Origin: Rufibacter sp. XAAS-G3-1
Lineage (GTDB): Bacteria > Bacteroidota > Bacteroidia > Cytophagales > Hymenobacteraceae
DNA length: 64,000 nt
NCBI RefSeq assembly: GCF_013623775.1
Contig: NZ_JABFAM010000019.1
Location: 1 to 64,000 of the forward strand
Reading direction: 5' to 3'
Part shown: in pieces, positions 50,587 through 58,420 of the stretch
How positions within the stretch are numbered: the first letter of the stretch is position 1
Layout of the letters: each line of letters starts with the position of its first letter
Program-made: the position numbers and the translations under genes
The notes under the pieces: model-generated
Database searches by the model: none
The model's input: the letters and a program-made list of their open reading frames with translations, nothing else
What the model was told of the DNA's origin: nothing

Positions 50587-51813
50587 CTACAGTTCAGGAA
50601 CAGCCCCGGCCAGTTCGGCATTGCGGTAATTGGCCGCGCTCCCCTGGCCTATAAAGTAAATCAGGATGCCCAAAACGGTACAGGAGGTCATCACCACAAC
50701 CATGGGCAGGGCCGTGCCGTTGTGCAGCAGGCTGACCGCTCCAGATACCAGGGCACCAATGCCCATTCTGAAACTTCCGGCCAGCGCCGAGGCACTTCCC
50801 GCGAACTTAGAGAACGGAGCCAGAGACAAGGCCGAGGCATTGGGGGCCGTAAGCCCCTGGCCCAGCAGGAACAGGAACAGCACTATGATCAAGCCCACCA
50901 AGCCGTACCAACCGGCATACACTCCTATCACCATCAACGCCCCAATGAGCGTCTGGTACACCAAGCCCAGCCTGATGATCTGGTCACTTCTAAGTTTGCG
51001 GAGCAGTAGGTGATTGAATTGCGGAGAACCAACCATGGCCACCGACAGCACGGCAAAAATCCAGCCGTACTCCTGCTCGCTTACCTTATAGATTTTCATG
51101 AACACTTCTGGCGAGCCCGAGATGTACGCAAACGGCGCCGCCGATGCAATTCCGCCTACCAATGTGTACACCAGAAACTGAGGGTTGCGCATGACTGCAT
51201 AGAAATTCCCCAGCACCGCCTTCGGTTTCAGAGACATCCCCGGGTCTGCCTGTTTCCCTTCGGGAAGGAAAAAAAAGATCGCAATCAGCATCACCAACGT
51301 AATACCAGCCAGTACCAGGAAAACCGCGTGCCACCCAAAAGCGGCCGTTATATAGCCGCCCACCGTGGGGGCGATCATGGGCGAAACGGCAATCACCAGA
51401 ATCAACCAGGAGAACACCTTGGCCGTCTCGCTCACCGGAAACAAATCCCTGACCAGCGCCTGCGCCGCCACCATTCCCGCACAGCCGCCAATGGCCTGCA
51501 GAAACCGCATGGCAATGAGCATATCTGGTGAATCTGCGAAGGCACAGCCAATGGATGCCGCAATGTAAATGCCCAACCCGGCATACAGAGGGTATTTCCG
51601 CCCGAAACGATCCAGCAACGGCCCGTACAGCAACTGCCCCGCAGAAATCCCGATCAGGTAAGCGGTCAGGGAAAGCTGCACTTTGGAGATGGTGGTGTTC
51701 AGGTCTTCGGCAATGGCCGGAAAGCCCGGCAAATACATGTCAATGGAAAAGGGGCTGATGGTGGAGAGGGAACCCAGAATCAGGATAATCAAAAAATACT
51801 GCTTACGCGTCAT
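50587..51813 (-). CDS. Bcr/CflA family multidrug efflux MFS transporter
   Basis: This 408-residue inner membrane protein has 12 helices. Typical signatures are the N-terminal STISPFSIDMYLPGFPAIAE, the motif A loop GPLLDRFGRKYPLYAGLGIY and motif C-like SWLILVIAVSPMIAPTVGGY, which identify the DHA1-type Bcr/CflA drug:proton antiporters (bicyclomycin, chloramphenicol and others). Substrates cannot be predicted. It is monocistronic and convergent with xrtN. Confidence 0.92.
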   Translation of the reverse strand: MTRKQYFLIILILGSLSTISPFSIDMYLPGFPAIAEDLNTTISKVQLSLTAYLIGISAGQLLYGPLLDRFGRKYPLYAGLGIYIAASIGCAFADSPDMLIAMRFLQAIGGCAGMVAAQALVRDLFPVSETAKVFSWLILVIAVSPMIAPTVGGYITAAFGWHAVFLVLAGITLVMLIAIFFFLPEGKQADPGMSLKPKAVLGNFYAVMRNPQFLVYTLVGGIASAAPFAYISGSPEVFMKIYKVSEQEYGWIFAVLSVAMVGSPQFNHLLLRKLRSDQIIRLGLVYQTLIGALMVIGVYAGWYGLVGLIIVLFLFLLGQGLTAPNASALSLAPFSKFAGSASALAGSFRMGIGALVSGAVSLLHNGTALPMVVVMTSCTVLGILIYFIGQGSAANYRNAELAGAVPEL

Positions 51814-52787
51814 AACTCAATAAAAAAGGAGGCAAAGGTACGATGCGCGAGGCTCTGAATTTCAGAAAAGCCCACCGCCGCCGGTATCCTCCGCGAAACC
51901 AGAATTTCTCTACGCGATTCCAGTAGACCAGGACGCCTGATTTTGCCCTGTTTTCAGAAAAACAAGGCAAAATCAGGCAGTTACCACCCCGCCTTTCAGG
52001 CAATCCTCCTTAGTCTAATCTTGCAGGGAAAAAACAGTAACCATTCTAATGAAAGAAAAGGCGCTTTCTACCCTTCCCGCTCTTTCGGATTTATTAATCC
52101 CGAACAGCAACGTTAATACAAGTTTTCCTACAAGATGAGCTCCTTAGTGAGGAGGGGAGTTTTTGTTTGCCAACGCAATGTCGCCTGCTCAAAAGACCTC
52201 GAAGTGTCTGGAAGACCTGCGAGTGTCTGTGCCGGTGGCTTTGAAGTGCGTGAAATCTGCTGGTGTAAACATCCCCCTTCGCCCCCTTCAAAGGGAGAGC
52301 ATCTGCTATTGTGACCAAAGGCTTTTCTGATGTTAACTAGGCCGCGGAAGTAAATCCGCGCCATAGTTGTTTTTGCGCTAGCAGCGGAGATAGTATGGAG
52401 ATAACCCAACACGTAGGAACGAATCAGAGACTCGCGCCAGCAAAATGGGAGGCTCTTTCTTGTAGAGCAGGAATCAGGGATGTTTTTCTTATATGTGGAA
52501 GGAAATACCCGCTGCTATAGAAGGGAACGCAAGGTATTGCGTCTCTACAAAAGACCTCACAGGTTTCCAAAACCGGTGAGGCCTCCCACGCATATCCGTT
52601 CCCAACCTTTCGCTTGAGCGCCTTGAGATCTGCGGTGTTGGGGGCAGCCCGGCCTCTGAGGCTTTTAGCCAAAGGAAGCGGGGGCTCGCACGGTGCGCGC
52701 TTATCGGGAAAGATGAACCTGAAACAACGTGAAATACCGTCACTCCAAGGCACTCGTCAACTGCCTGCACATTCAACATCAAAACAA
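51814..52787. other. repeat-rich intergenic region, no gene
   Basis: No coding region is supported. A P-family palindrome lies at 51935-51978. The segment 52165-52235 repeats 45238-45295 (CGCCTGCTC, AAAGACCTCG, GACCTGCGAG). CCCCCTTCGCCCCCTTCAAA near 52270 recurs next to the hsdR remnant (59580-59600). A hairpin-like GACCTCACAGG/CCGGTGAGGCC lies at 52552-52582. Confidence 0.6.
51935..51978. repeat. P-family palindrome
   Basis: GCCTGATTTTGCCCTGTTTT is matched by AAAACAAGGCAAAATCAGGC around CAGA, with one mismatch in the 20-bp arms. Confidence 0.8.
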
Positions 52788-52821
52788 AAAAAGAGCGCCA
52801 GAAACAACTTCTGACGCTCTT
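52788..52821 (-). terminator. terminator of the phosphorylase gene
   Basis: AAGAGCGCCAGAA (52791-52803) pairs with TTCTGACGCTCTT (52809-52821) with one mismatch; on the minus strand it is followed by a run of T (A run 52785-52792 on the plus strand). Confidence 0.75.
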
Positions 52822-52843
52822 CACCCATAAAAATCAAGAATGC

Positions 52844-54502
52844 TTATTTCCCATTCTGATACATGAGGTGGTAGTACTCATCAGCCATACGTTCTGAACT
52901 GAAATACCCTACCACCTCATTCATGCTCTGCTTCATGATGCTTACCCATTTCTTGCGGTCAACGTAGTACGCCGGAATGATTTCGTTCTCCAGGATATCC
53001 ATCATGTTGTTGTAGTCTATCTGGTCTTGCTCTTCGTTGGGGAGCGCAGTGTCCACAATGGGGAACAGGAAGCTGTTCTCGCCGTGGCGTCCAAACTCGG
53101 GGAGCCAGCCGTCCTGCACCGAGAAGTTGATGGCGCCGTTCATGGCGGCCGTCATACCGCTGGTACCAGAGGCTTCGCGCGGACGGCGCGGCGTGTTCAG
53201 CCAGATGTCGGCGCCGTCTTTCAGCTTGCGGGAGAGACTGAGCTCATAGCCAGTGAGGATGGCCACGTTCTTGTGCTTGTGCGAGACTTCCACGAGCCGG
53301 TTGAAAACCCCAATGGCCCCATGGTCATACGGATACGGTTTTCCGGCCCAGATGACCTGTACGGGTTGGCCTTCGCGGTTAATGAGTTCAAAGAAACGGT
53401 GCAGGTCGTGGAGCAGCAGGTCGGCGCGTTTGTAGGCGGCAAACCGGCGGGCCCAGACAATGGTCAGGACATCGTTCTTGAAAATCTTTCCGGTCTGGTC
53501 GGCCACTATGTCAAAGAGGGGCTTCTTCATCTCGGCCTTCAGTTGCACCAGGCGCTCATCTTCGTTCGCATCCAGCGCGGCACGCAGGTCAGGGTTCTGC
53601 CAGTAGTTGACGTTCTGGGCGTTGGTGATGGACTTTATTTCACAGATGCCTTCGTTGCCTTCCCACATGTCGCGCGATACCTCGCCGTGTAGTTGGGACA
53701 CCCCGTTGGCCATTTTAGACAAGCGCAGGGCGGTTAAGGTGTAGTCCAGGTGCGAACCGTGGGCCCCGGAAATTTCCCGGGCTTCCTCTATAGACAAGCC
53801 CCCAAAAAAGGACATCTTATTGAGCAGTTCCACCTCATTTTCCTCGTTTCCGGCTTTTTCGGGCGTGTGGGTGGTGAAGGCCATCCGTTTTTTCACTTCC
53901 TGCACGTCGCGGTACTTCTCAAACAAATGGAAAACCAGCGGCAGGGCGTGGGCTTCGTTCATGTGATAGGTGGCCACGCCGCCTAAGGCTTCTATCACCT
54001 TGGCGCCGCCCACTCCCAGAATGATGCTCTGCGCAATGCGGGTGGGCAATTCCTGGTCATACAGGCGGTGGGTGATTGTCCGGCTGATGTAGTCATTTTC
54101 GGCGATGTCGGTGGTGAGGAAGTACATGGGCACCGTCCTGAAGGTTTCGGCGGGCAGCACCAGCACCTTCACCCACACCGGGTTGTTGTGGATGGTCACC
54201 TGGAATTTGATGCCGGGGTCTTCCAGAAAGGTATAGTATTTCTTCAGGAACTGTACACCCATTTTCTGGTCGTCTTGCCGAACCTGGTCATAGTACCCGT
54301 ACTTCCAGAGAATGCCAATGCCGATCATGTTCTGCCGCAGTTCATAGGCGCTGCGCATGTGGGAACCGGCCAAATACCCAAGTCCGCCCGAATAGGTTTT
54401 CAGGGCCTGGTCAATCCCAAACTCCATGCTAAAGTAAGCCACGCGCTCACTGTACTTCTCATTAATGGCATACGGATGATACCATTTGCTGTAATTTCCC
54501 AT
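52844..54502 (-). CDS. alpha-glucan phosphorylase family protein (GT35, short form) lacking the PLP lysine
   Basis: This 552-residue protein resembles the short alpha-glucan phosphorylases that release glucose 1-phosphate from glycogen or starch. Typical segments are YFSMEFGIDQALKTYSGGLGY, TIVWARRFAAYKRADLLLHD and DIWLNTPRRPREASGTSGMT. In active phosphorylases the corresponding motif is EASGTxxMK, whose Lys holds pyridoxal phosphate; here the codon is ACG and the residue is Thr451, so catalysis by the usual mechanism is doubtful. The rest of the protein appears intact, so it may be a regulator or a glucan-binding variant. Monocistronic, no glycogen genes next to it. Confidence 0.85.
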   Translation of the reverse strand: MGNYSKWYHPYAINEKYSERVAYFSMEFGIDQALKTYSGGLGYLAGSHMRSAYELRQNMIGIGILWKYGYYDQVRQDDQKMGVQFLKKYYTFLEDPGIKFQVTIHNNPVWVKVLVLPAETFRTVPMYFLTTDIAENDYISRTITHRLYDQELPTRIAQSIILGVGGAKVIEALGGVATYHMNEAHALPLVFHLFEKYRDVQEVKKRMAFTTHTPEKAGNEENEVELLNKMSFFGGLSIEEAREISGAHGSHLDYTLTALRLSKMANGVSQLHGEVSRDMWEGNEGICEIKSITNAQNVNYWQNPDLRAALDANEDERLVQLKAEMKKPLFDIVADQTGKIFKNDVLTIVWARRFAAYKRADLLLHDLHRFFELINREGQPVQVIWAGKPYPYDHGAIGVFNRLVEVSHKHKNVAILTGYELSLSRKLKDGADIWLNTPRRPREASGTSGMTAAMNGAINFSVQDGWLPEFGRHGENSFLFPIVDTALPNEEQDQIDYNNMMDILENEIIPAYYVDRKKWVSIMKQSMNEVVGYFSSERMADEYYHLMYQNGK

Positions 54503-54954
54503 AAGTTATTGGCCGCGCCAACCTAAAATATAATTGGATAGATCTGTCCCTTCAAAGCTTCCCTTGCTTCATTAGTTGGGCGAAGCCCCATTTACGCAAG
54601 ATGAATGCGTATTAATACTAGGCATATTCTACCTCAGAAGCAAATCTTCCACAATATCTTTTCAAATGAGGCGTTCTAATCCTCTATTTCCTTTCTAAAC
54701 CGATACTCATTCTTGCTTTAAACCCATTCCAACTTCAGCGCAAACGTAGCATATCCCCCTGTGCTTTTACTTGCCCCAGTCTGTTTTAGGGTTGTTTTAA
54801 GGCTGTTTTCCAGAAAAGGCGCCAAATCCACCAAGCCACCCTATTATCCATAAGGGAAAAGGGAAGTGAGGTTTGCGCTGTTGTTCGGGATTTATCAATC
54901 TGAAAGAGCAGGTTGATGGTAGTTTTGGGAAAGAAGCCGATAAAAGATTGCTGG

Positions 54955-55100
54955 TGATAAGTACGGAGGCAGGATTACGTTATCTTATTTGTCCTGCTGG
55001 AAAGATCTCGTGGGCGAACTAGGATAGCTTTGATGGAGCGCAATTGCCGTTCGCCTCCAAGATCCTTCCAGCAGGAAGACAAGAAAAGTAAGTCAAACTA
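54955..55100. repeat. E-family palindromic element, copy E3
   Basis: CTGGAAAGATCTCGTGGGCG faces CGCCTCCAAGATCCTTCCAG. The interior GATAGCTTTGATGGAGCG is the reverse complement of E2. Confidence 0.75.
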
Positions 55101-55284
55101 TTTTTATTAGCCTACTTAACACGTACAAAGGGCACGGGAAAATCCATACCGCATGAATGCTTCCCTTTCTTTTGCAGTTCCCAAAAGCCTTTTAGGCTTC
55201 TGGTAAAAGAGCTTGATTACGAGGGAGGAGGATGCGGGAGAAACACACCTGGAGAAAGGCGTAGCACAACGGCTTCTTTACAAC

Positions 55285-55338
55285 GCTGCCTCCGTTTGAG
55301 GGCTGTTTTTGCCAAAACAGCCCTCAAACGGAGGCAGC
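55285..55338. repeat. P-family palindrome with a perfect 25-bp stem
   Basis: 55285-55309 and 55314-55338 are exact complements around TGCC. The core GTTTGAGGGCTGTTTT is P-type, extended outward by GCTGCCTCC. It lies 164 bp from the nearest gene end. Confidence 0.9.
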
Positions 55339-55501
55339 GAAGGGTATGCTGAAGCGAATATGGCCGGGTAGCCGAAACGCCCATAAGCGATAGAACAGGA
55401 ATACCCCTGCCATTGACGCAGTTGGCGTTTGGCAAGCCCCCTTTTATCTCGCTCCCGTTTATGGGCCGAAATGTGAAAATATCTGGTGAAACAGAGTGGG
55501 C

Positions 55502-56008
55502 CTACCGGCCGAAATCGTCCTGCACGCGCACGATATCGTCTTCGTTGGACGGATTGGAGGCATCTGTGTGTTGCCAGATTTCGGCAAGCACGCCCCACTC
55601 CTCTAAGCCAACCAGACGGTGACGTTCAGACTGCTTCAAGGTAATCAACGCTCCGGGCTCCAGTCTCTGCAGTTCGCCTTCTTCATCTGAGGGGCTGGTG
55701 ACCACGCCTACTTTGCCTTTCACCACTTTCCAGATTTCGGCGCGGCGGTGATGGTACTGCCAGGAGAGGCGTTTGTCTGGGGCCACCACCAGAATCTTTG
55801 GGCTTAACTTCCCCGATATCCGGAGATCATCCACTGACATTCCGTCAAAATATGTATCGGCGAACTGCTGGGCCTGGTTTTCATCAATCACAAAGAAGCC
55901 GCCCCAGGGTCTGGTTTGGTCTTGGCTGGCAATGGAGAATCCTTTAGAGGTCAGTTCTTGCTCTATTTCTTGAAAAAGGGCTTGTTTCTGGGTGTCAGTA
56001 GTGGGCAT
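55502..56008 (-). CDS. cupin-domain protein related to mannose-6-phosphate isomerase type II
   Basis: This 168-residue protein has a C-terminal cupin barrel: RLSWQYHHRRAEIWKVVKGK holds two His and one Glu that can bind metal, and LKQSERHRLVGLEEWGVLAE gives the second motif. The sequence style (QYHHRRAEIW, GxxHRL) is that of the small sugar-phosphate isomerase-like cupins found with GDP-mannose enzymes. The N-terminal 50 residues form helices and a PWGGFFVIDENQAQQF segment. The substrate is unknown. It is monocistronic. Confidence 0.8.
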   Translation of the reverse strand: MPTTDTQKQALFQEIEQELTSKGFSIASQDQTRPWGGFFVIDENQAQQFADTYFDGMSVDDLRISGKLSPKILVVAPDKRLSWQYHHRRAEIWKVVKGKVGVVTSPSDEEGELQRLEPGALITLKQSERHRLVGLEEWGVLAEIWQHTDASNPSNEDDIVRVQDDFGR

Positions 56009-56301
56009 AATGGTTTCAATGAATGATGTTGAGGGGCTAATTTAGCAGGGCAAGCGTAATTAACCGCATAAAATGTTTAGAACTCGTGCCGTCTCGCTAA
56101 CCAAATTCCTCTGCGCCTTCACGAAAGGCAATGTGTTTTTGGATTTCCTTTTTTGATGCTGAAGTACAAATATGTAGCACACTATAAACTAGTTATAGCT
56201 GCCTTGGCAAACCTGTAATTTAACAGCACCCCTAAAAGCAAGCTTCTAAAATTATCAAAATAGTCATATTGCAAGAAACACAAACCTTTACCAAACATCT
56301 T

Positions 56302-56460
56302 ATGATACTACAATTACAAACATCACACGCACCAAGACCAGCCAGGCGAATTTCGCCTTTTACCGCTTTACGCATCACTAAAAAGACCCTTTCTTTCCTA
56401 CCCACTCCCCTTAAGGCATTAAAGCCGGGCCAAACATATACAATTACATTATTTGAATAA
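56302..56460 (+). CDS. possible small protein, unknown
   Basis: This 52-residue frame starts at ATG 56302 (a TTG at 56269 is also in frame). It is Pro/Thr-rich with a basic centre (RPARRISPFTALRITKKTL) and ends KPGQTYTITLFE, slightly like the SymE-type AbrB fold. I cannot support a family. It lies 68 bp before the 116-residue gene; the DNA between them is extremely AT-rich. Confidence 0.35.
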   Translation: MILQLQTSHAPRPARRISPFTALRITKKTLSFLPTPLKALKPGQTYTITLFE

Positions 56461-56487
56461 TCAAATTTTTATATAAAATCAATCTAT

Positions 56488-56495
56488 TACATTTG
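56488..56495 (+). promoter_or_regulatory. probable -7 box for the 116-residue gene
   Basis: TACATTTG matches TAnnTTTG in a very AT-rich stretch (56455-56530), 33 bp before the ATG. Confidence 0.45.
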
Positions 56496-56528
56496 TAAAT
56501 AAAATCAAATTTATAAAATATTGTATAT

Positions 56529-56879
56529 ATGAAGAACTATTACCCTTCACAAGCCATAAACAACCCTGAGTTCTTAGAGGAGGATTTTTCAGCAAAACTC
56601 ATGACGATACTACAGTCTGAGGTATATGAGCGCGGAGAAGCCATTGAGGATGTTTTATCAGTGGCTACTACCTATAAAGAGGTACTTGGCCAAAGCCCTG
56701 AGTTGAAGGAATCAAAAAACGCAGATCAAATCTTTTGGCACCTGGACTCCCTTATACAGGAGGCGCTGAACATGATGCATAATCCTAAAAATGACTTATT
56801 TCTCTATTTAAGAGCTTTATTCGCTTTCAAAAACAGCATACAAAGTAATTTCGAATTCCAGAATATACCAGTTGCCTGA
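56529..56879 (+). CDS. small acidic protein of unknown function
   Basis: This 116-residue soluble, mainly helical and acidic protein (SAKLMTILQSEVYERGEAIE; ADQIFWHLDSLIQEALNMMH) has no signal peptide or membrane helix. I do not recognise it. The gene is more AT-rich than its neighbours, with an AT-rich promoter region, and is followed 8 bp after the stop by a 23-bp inverted repeat; this boundary suggests an acquired, independently transcribed gene. Confidence 0.6.
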   Translation: MKNYYPSQAINNPEFLEEDFSAKLMTILQSEVYERGEAIEDVLSVATTYKEVLGQSPELKESKNADQIFWHLDSLIQEALNMMHNPKNDLFLYLRALFAFKNSIQSNFEFQNIPVA

Positions 56880-56887
56880 CTGCCAAG

Positions 56888-56947
56888 CCTGATATGACAG
56901 GATTGGATGGCACCCTGGGTAAGCCCATCCAATCATGTCATATCAGG
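56888..56947. repeat. 23-bp inverted repeat after the small gene
   Basis: The arms 56888-56910 and 56925-56947 (CCTGATATGACA ... GATTGGATGG) pair with one mismatch around 14 bases. It could be a terminator (no T tract) or an end of a mobile element. The rest of the 56880-57294 gap has no supported gene; the long open frame at 56907-57290 runs through the hairpin and looks non-coding. Confidence 0.7.
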
Positions 56948-57294
56948 ATGCCAATGTTTACTGAAGGCTTTTGTCTCAGGCAGACATGCTTGGCCTTACA
57001 GATGGTCATATTGGCAAGGAGGCCAGATGGCCGGGCATAGGAGAAGTCAATGGCCATTGCCCAGAAGAAGGAGTCAAGTACGCGCAAGCTCAAAACCGTT
57101 ACTTTCAACATTTTACCTGTTGATAGTGTCCCGTCTCTACTGTGACAGGCCCAACCCCTTCAGGGGTATGCCTTCAGTGGCGGAATCACCCATGTCTCCA
57201 ACGGCACAGGTTCTGCCAACCTTTTCTGCCGCCTGCGTATCTATTATGCAGACCAAACTGCAATCATTCTTCTCACTAAACACACGCTAGCCAA

Positions 57295-57696
57295 ATGGGA
57301 ATTACATTAGAACAGGCCGAAAAGGCGATCAGGGCAGCCGTCGCCGAAGCGCAGGAACTGGACCTGAAGATGAACATAGCCGTGGTGGACGCCGGGGCTA
57401 ACCTGACGGCCTTCGCCCGCATGGACGGTGCCTGGCTGGGCTCGGTTGACATTGCCATCCGCAAGGCCCGCACGGCTCGGTTCTTTGACATGCCCACCGG
57501 CGATTTGGGGCAAGCCTCACAGCCGGGCGGCTCCCTCTACAACATAGAGCACTCCAACGGCGGACTGATCACCTTCCCGGGCGGCATCCCCCTCAAAGAC
57601 GGCAACGGTGAGGTCATCGGTGCCATCGGAGTATCGGGCAGCACGGTGGAGAATGACCATAGGGTGGCCGAGGCAGGCTTGAAGGCCATCAGCTAG
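57295..57696 (+). CDS. GlcG/HbpS-like heme-binding family protein (DUF336)
   Basis: This 133-residue protein starts [20 protein letters not shown]. The family is recognised by [20 protein letters not shown], the [10 protein letters not shown] helix, the [20 protein letters not shown] segment and the ending EAGLKAIS. Relatives bind heme or act with glycolate/diol pathways, but many are uncharacterised. No pathway genes are next to it. The gene is GC-rich compared with the small gene to its left, and its upstream flank looks rearranged. Confidence 0.9.
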   Translation: MGITLEQAEKAIRAAVAEAQELDLKMNIAVVDAGANLTAFARMDGAWLGSVDIAIRKARTARFFDMPTGDLGQASQPGGSLYNIEHSNGGLITFPGGIPLKDGNGEVIGAIGVSGSTVENDHRVAEAGLKAIS

Positions 57697-57796
57697 CGCG
57701 CGGGAGTTCCTGCAACGTAGGCTTCCCCTCCCCTGTCGCGCATCTTGTAGGGAAAAGCAGTTCTGAGTAGCAGGACAAATTAGACTATCAATTTTG

Positions 57797-57885
57797 TTTT
57801 CCTGAAAGGATCTTGTGGCCAAACCGGAAAAGCTGTAAATGAACGCCCCTGCCGTTCGCCCATAAGATCCTTTCAGGATGACAGG
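57797..57885. repeat. E-family palindromic element, copy E4
   Basis: TCCTGAAAGGATCTTGTGG faces CCATAAGATCCTTTCAGGA. The interior is diverged from E1-E3. Confidence 0.7.
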
Positions 57886-57918
57886 AGAGGAGGATTTCTG
57901 TCCAGTTACTTACAACGA

Positions 57919-58121
57919 ACCTGTTTAGAGTTTTTCATTAACCGGCATTTAAAGCAATTAATTCCTCTTGCGTGCGCATCTGCTTGTGTCCGTTTTAAGG
58001 CTATTTTTATGAAAACAGGCATAAAACAAGAGGTTTATTGGCACACTGCCGCAAGCATCTGCTTGTCCTTCCGTTTTGAGGCTATTTTTTTGAAAACAGG
58101 CATAAAACTCTAAACGGCATC
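57919..58121. mobile_element. 203-bp MITE-like element M2
   Basis: CTGTTTAGAGTTTT at 57921-57934 and its near complement AAAACTCTAAACGG (58103-58116) are the ends. The element is an inverted copy of M1 (28931-29132) and also holds two P-family palindromes (about 57988-58030 and 58070-58105). Confidence 0.7.
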
Positions 58122-58239
58122 AAGGTAAGCCAACGCATTTTTTATCCTTGCGGCTTTACCGATGCCGAAGCACTGGGTTGGGAATTTCCGAATCCCTGCA
58201 TCTACTTATTGGTCGATGGGGAAAGTATTTGTAAACCTA

Positions 58240-58283
58240 GAATGGTGCTGTTCAGGATTTTGCAACCCTGAACAGCACCATTC
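58240..58283. repeat. perfect 17-bp hairpin
   Basis: GAATGGTGCTGTTCAGG (58240-58256) pairs exactly with 58267-58283 around a 10-nt loop. The T runs flank neither side, so a terminator role for the minus-strand hsd remnant is uncertain. Confidence 0.7.
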
Positions 58284-58420
58284 ACAACAGCTTTCCTGCA
58301 AGTTTACCTCCAGAAGGTAAATTCTTCCTTTTGCGCCCTATCCCATTTCAACTCCAAGGCGAGCCTATCATTTATTCATGAAAAGGGTTTCTGAGCGCGG
58401 GCACGCAATTAAAGCAGAAG

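Larger units (their letters stand above)
54503..55501. other. 1-kb intergenic region with repeats, no gene
   Basis: Besides a P-family copy at 54781-54829 (CTGTTTTAGGGTTGTTTTAA and AAAAGGCGCCAAA), the E3 element and the long palindrome at 55285-55338, I see no supported feature. The open frames here follow repeat sequences. Confidence 0.55.

Noticed and set aside
56907-57290. 127-codon plus-strand frame after the 116-residue gene
   Set aside because: It starts inside the 23-bp inverted repeat and has a disorderly composition. Another frame near its end (about 57166-57289) reads like a scrap of a RelE/HigB-type toxin, but the match was too weak to report.
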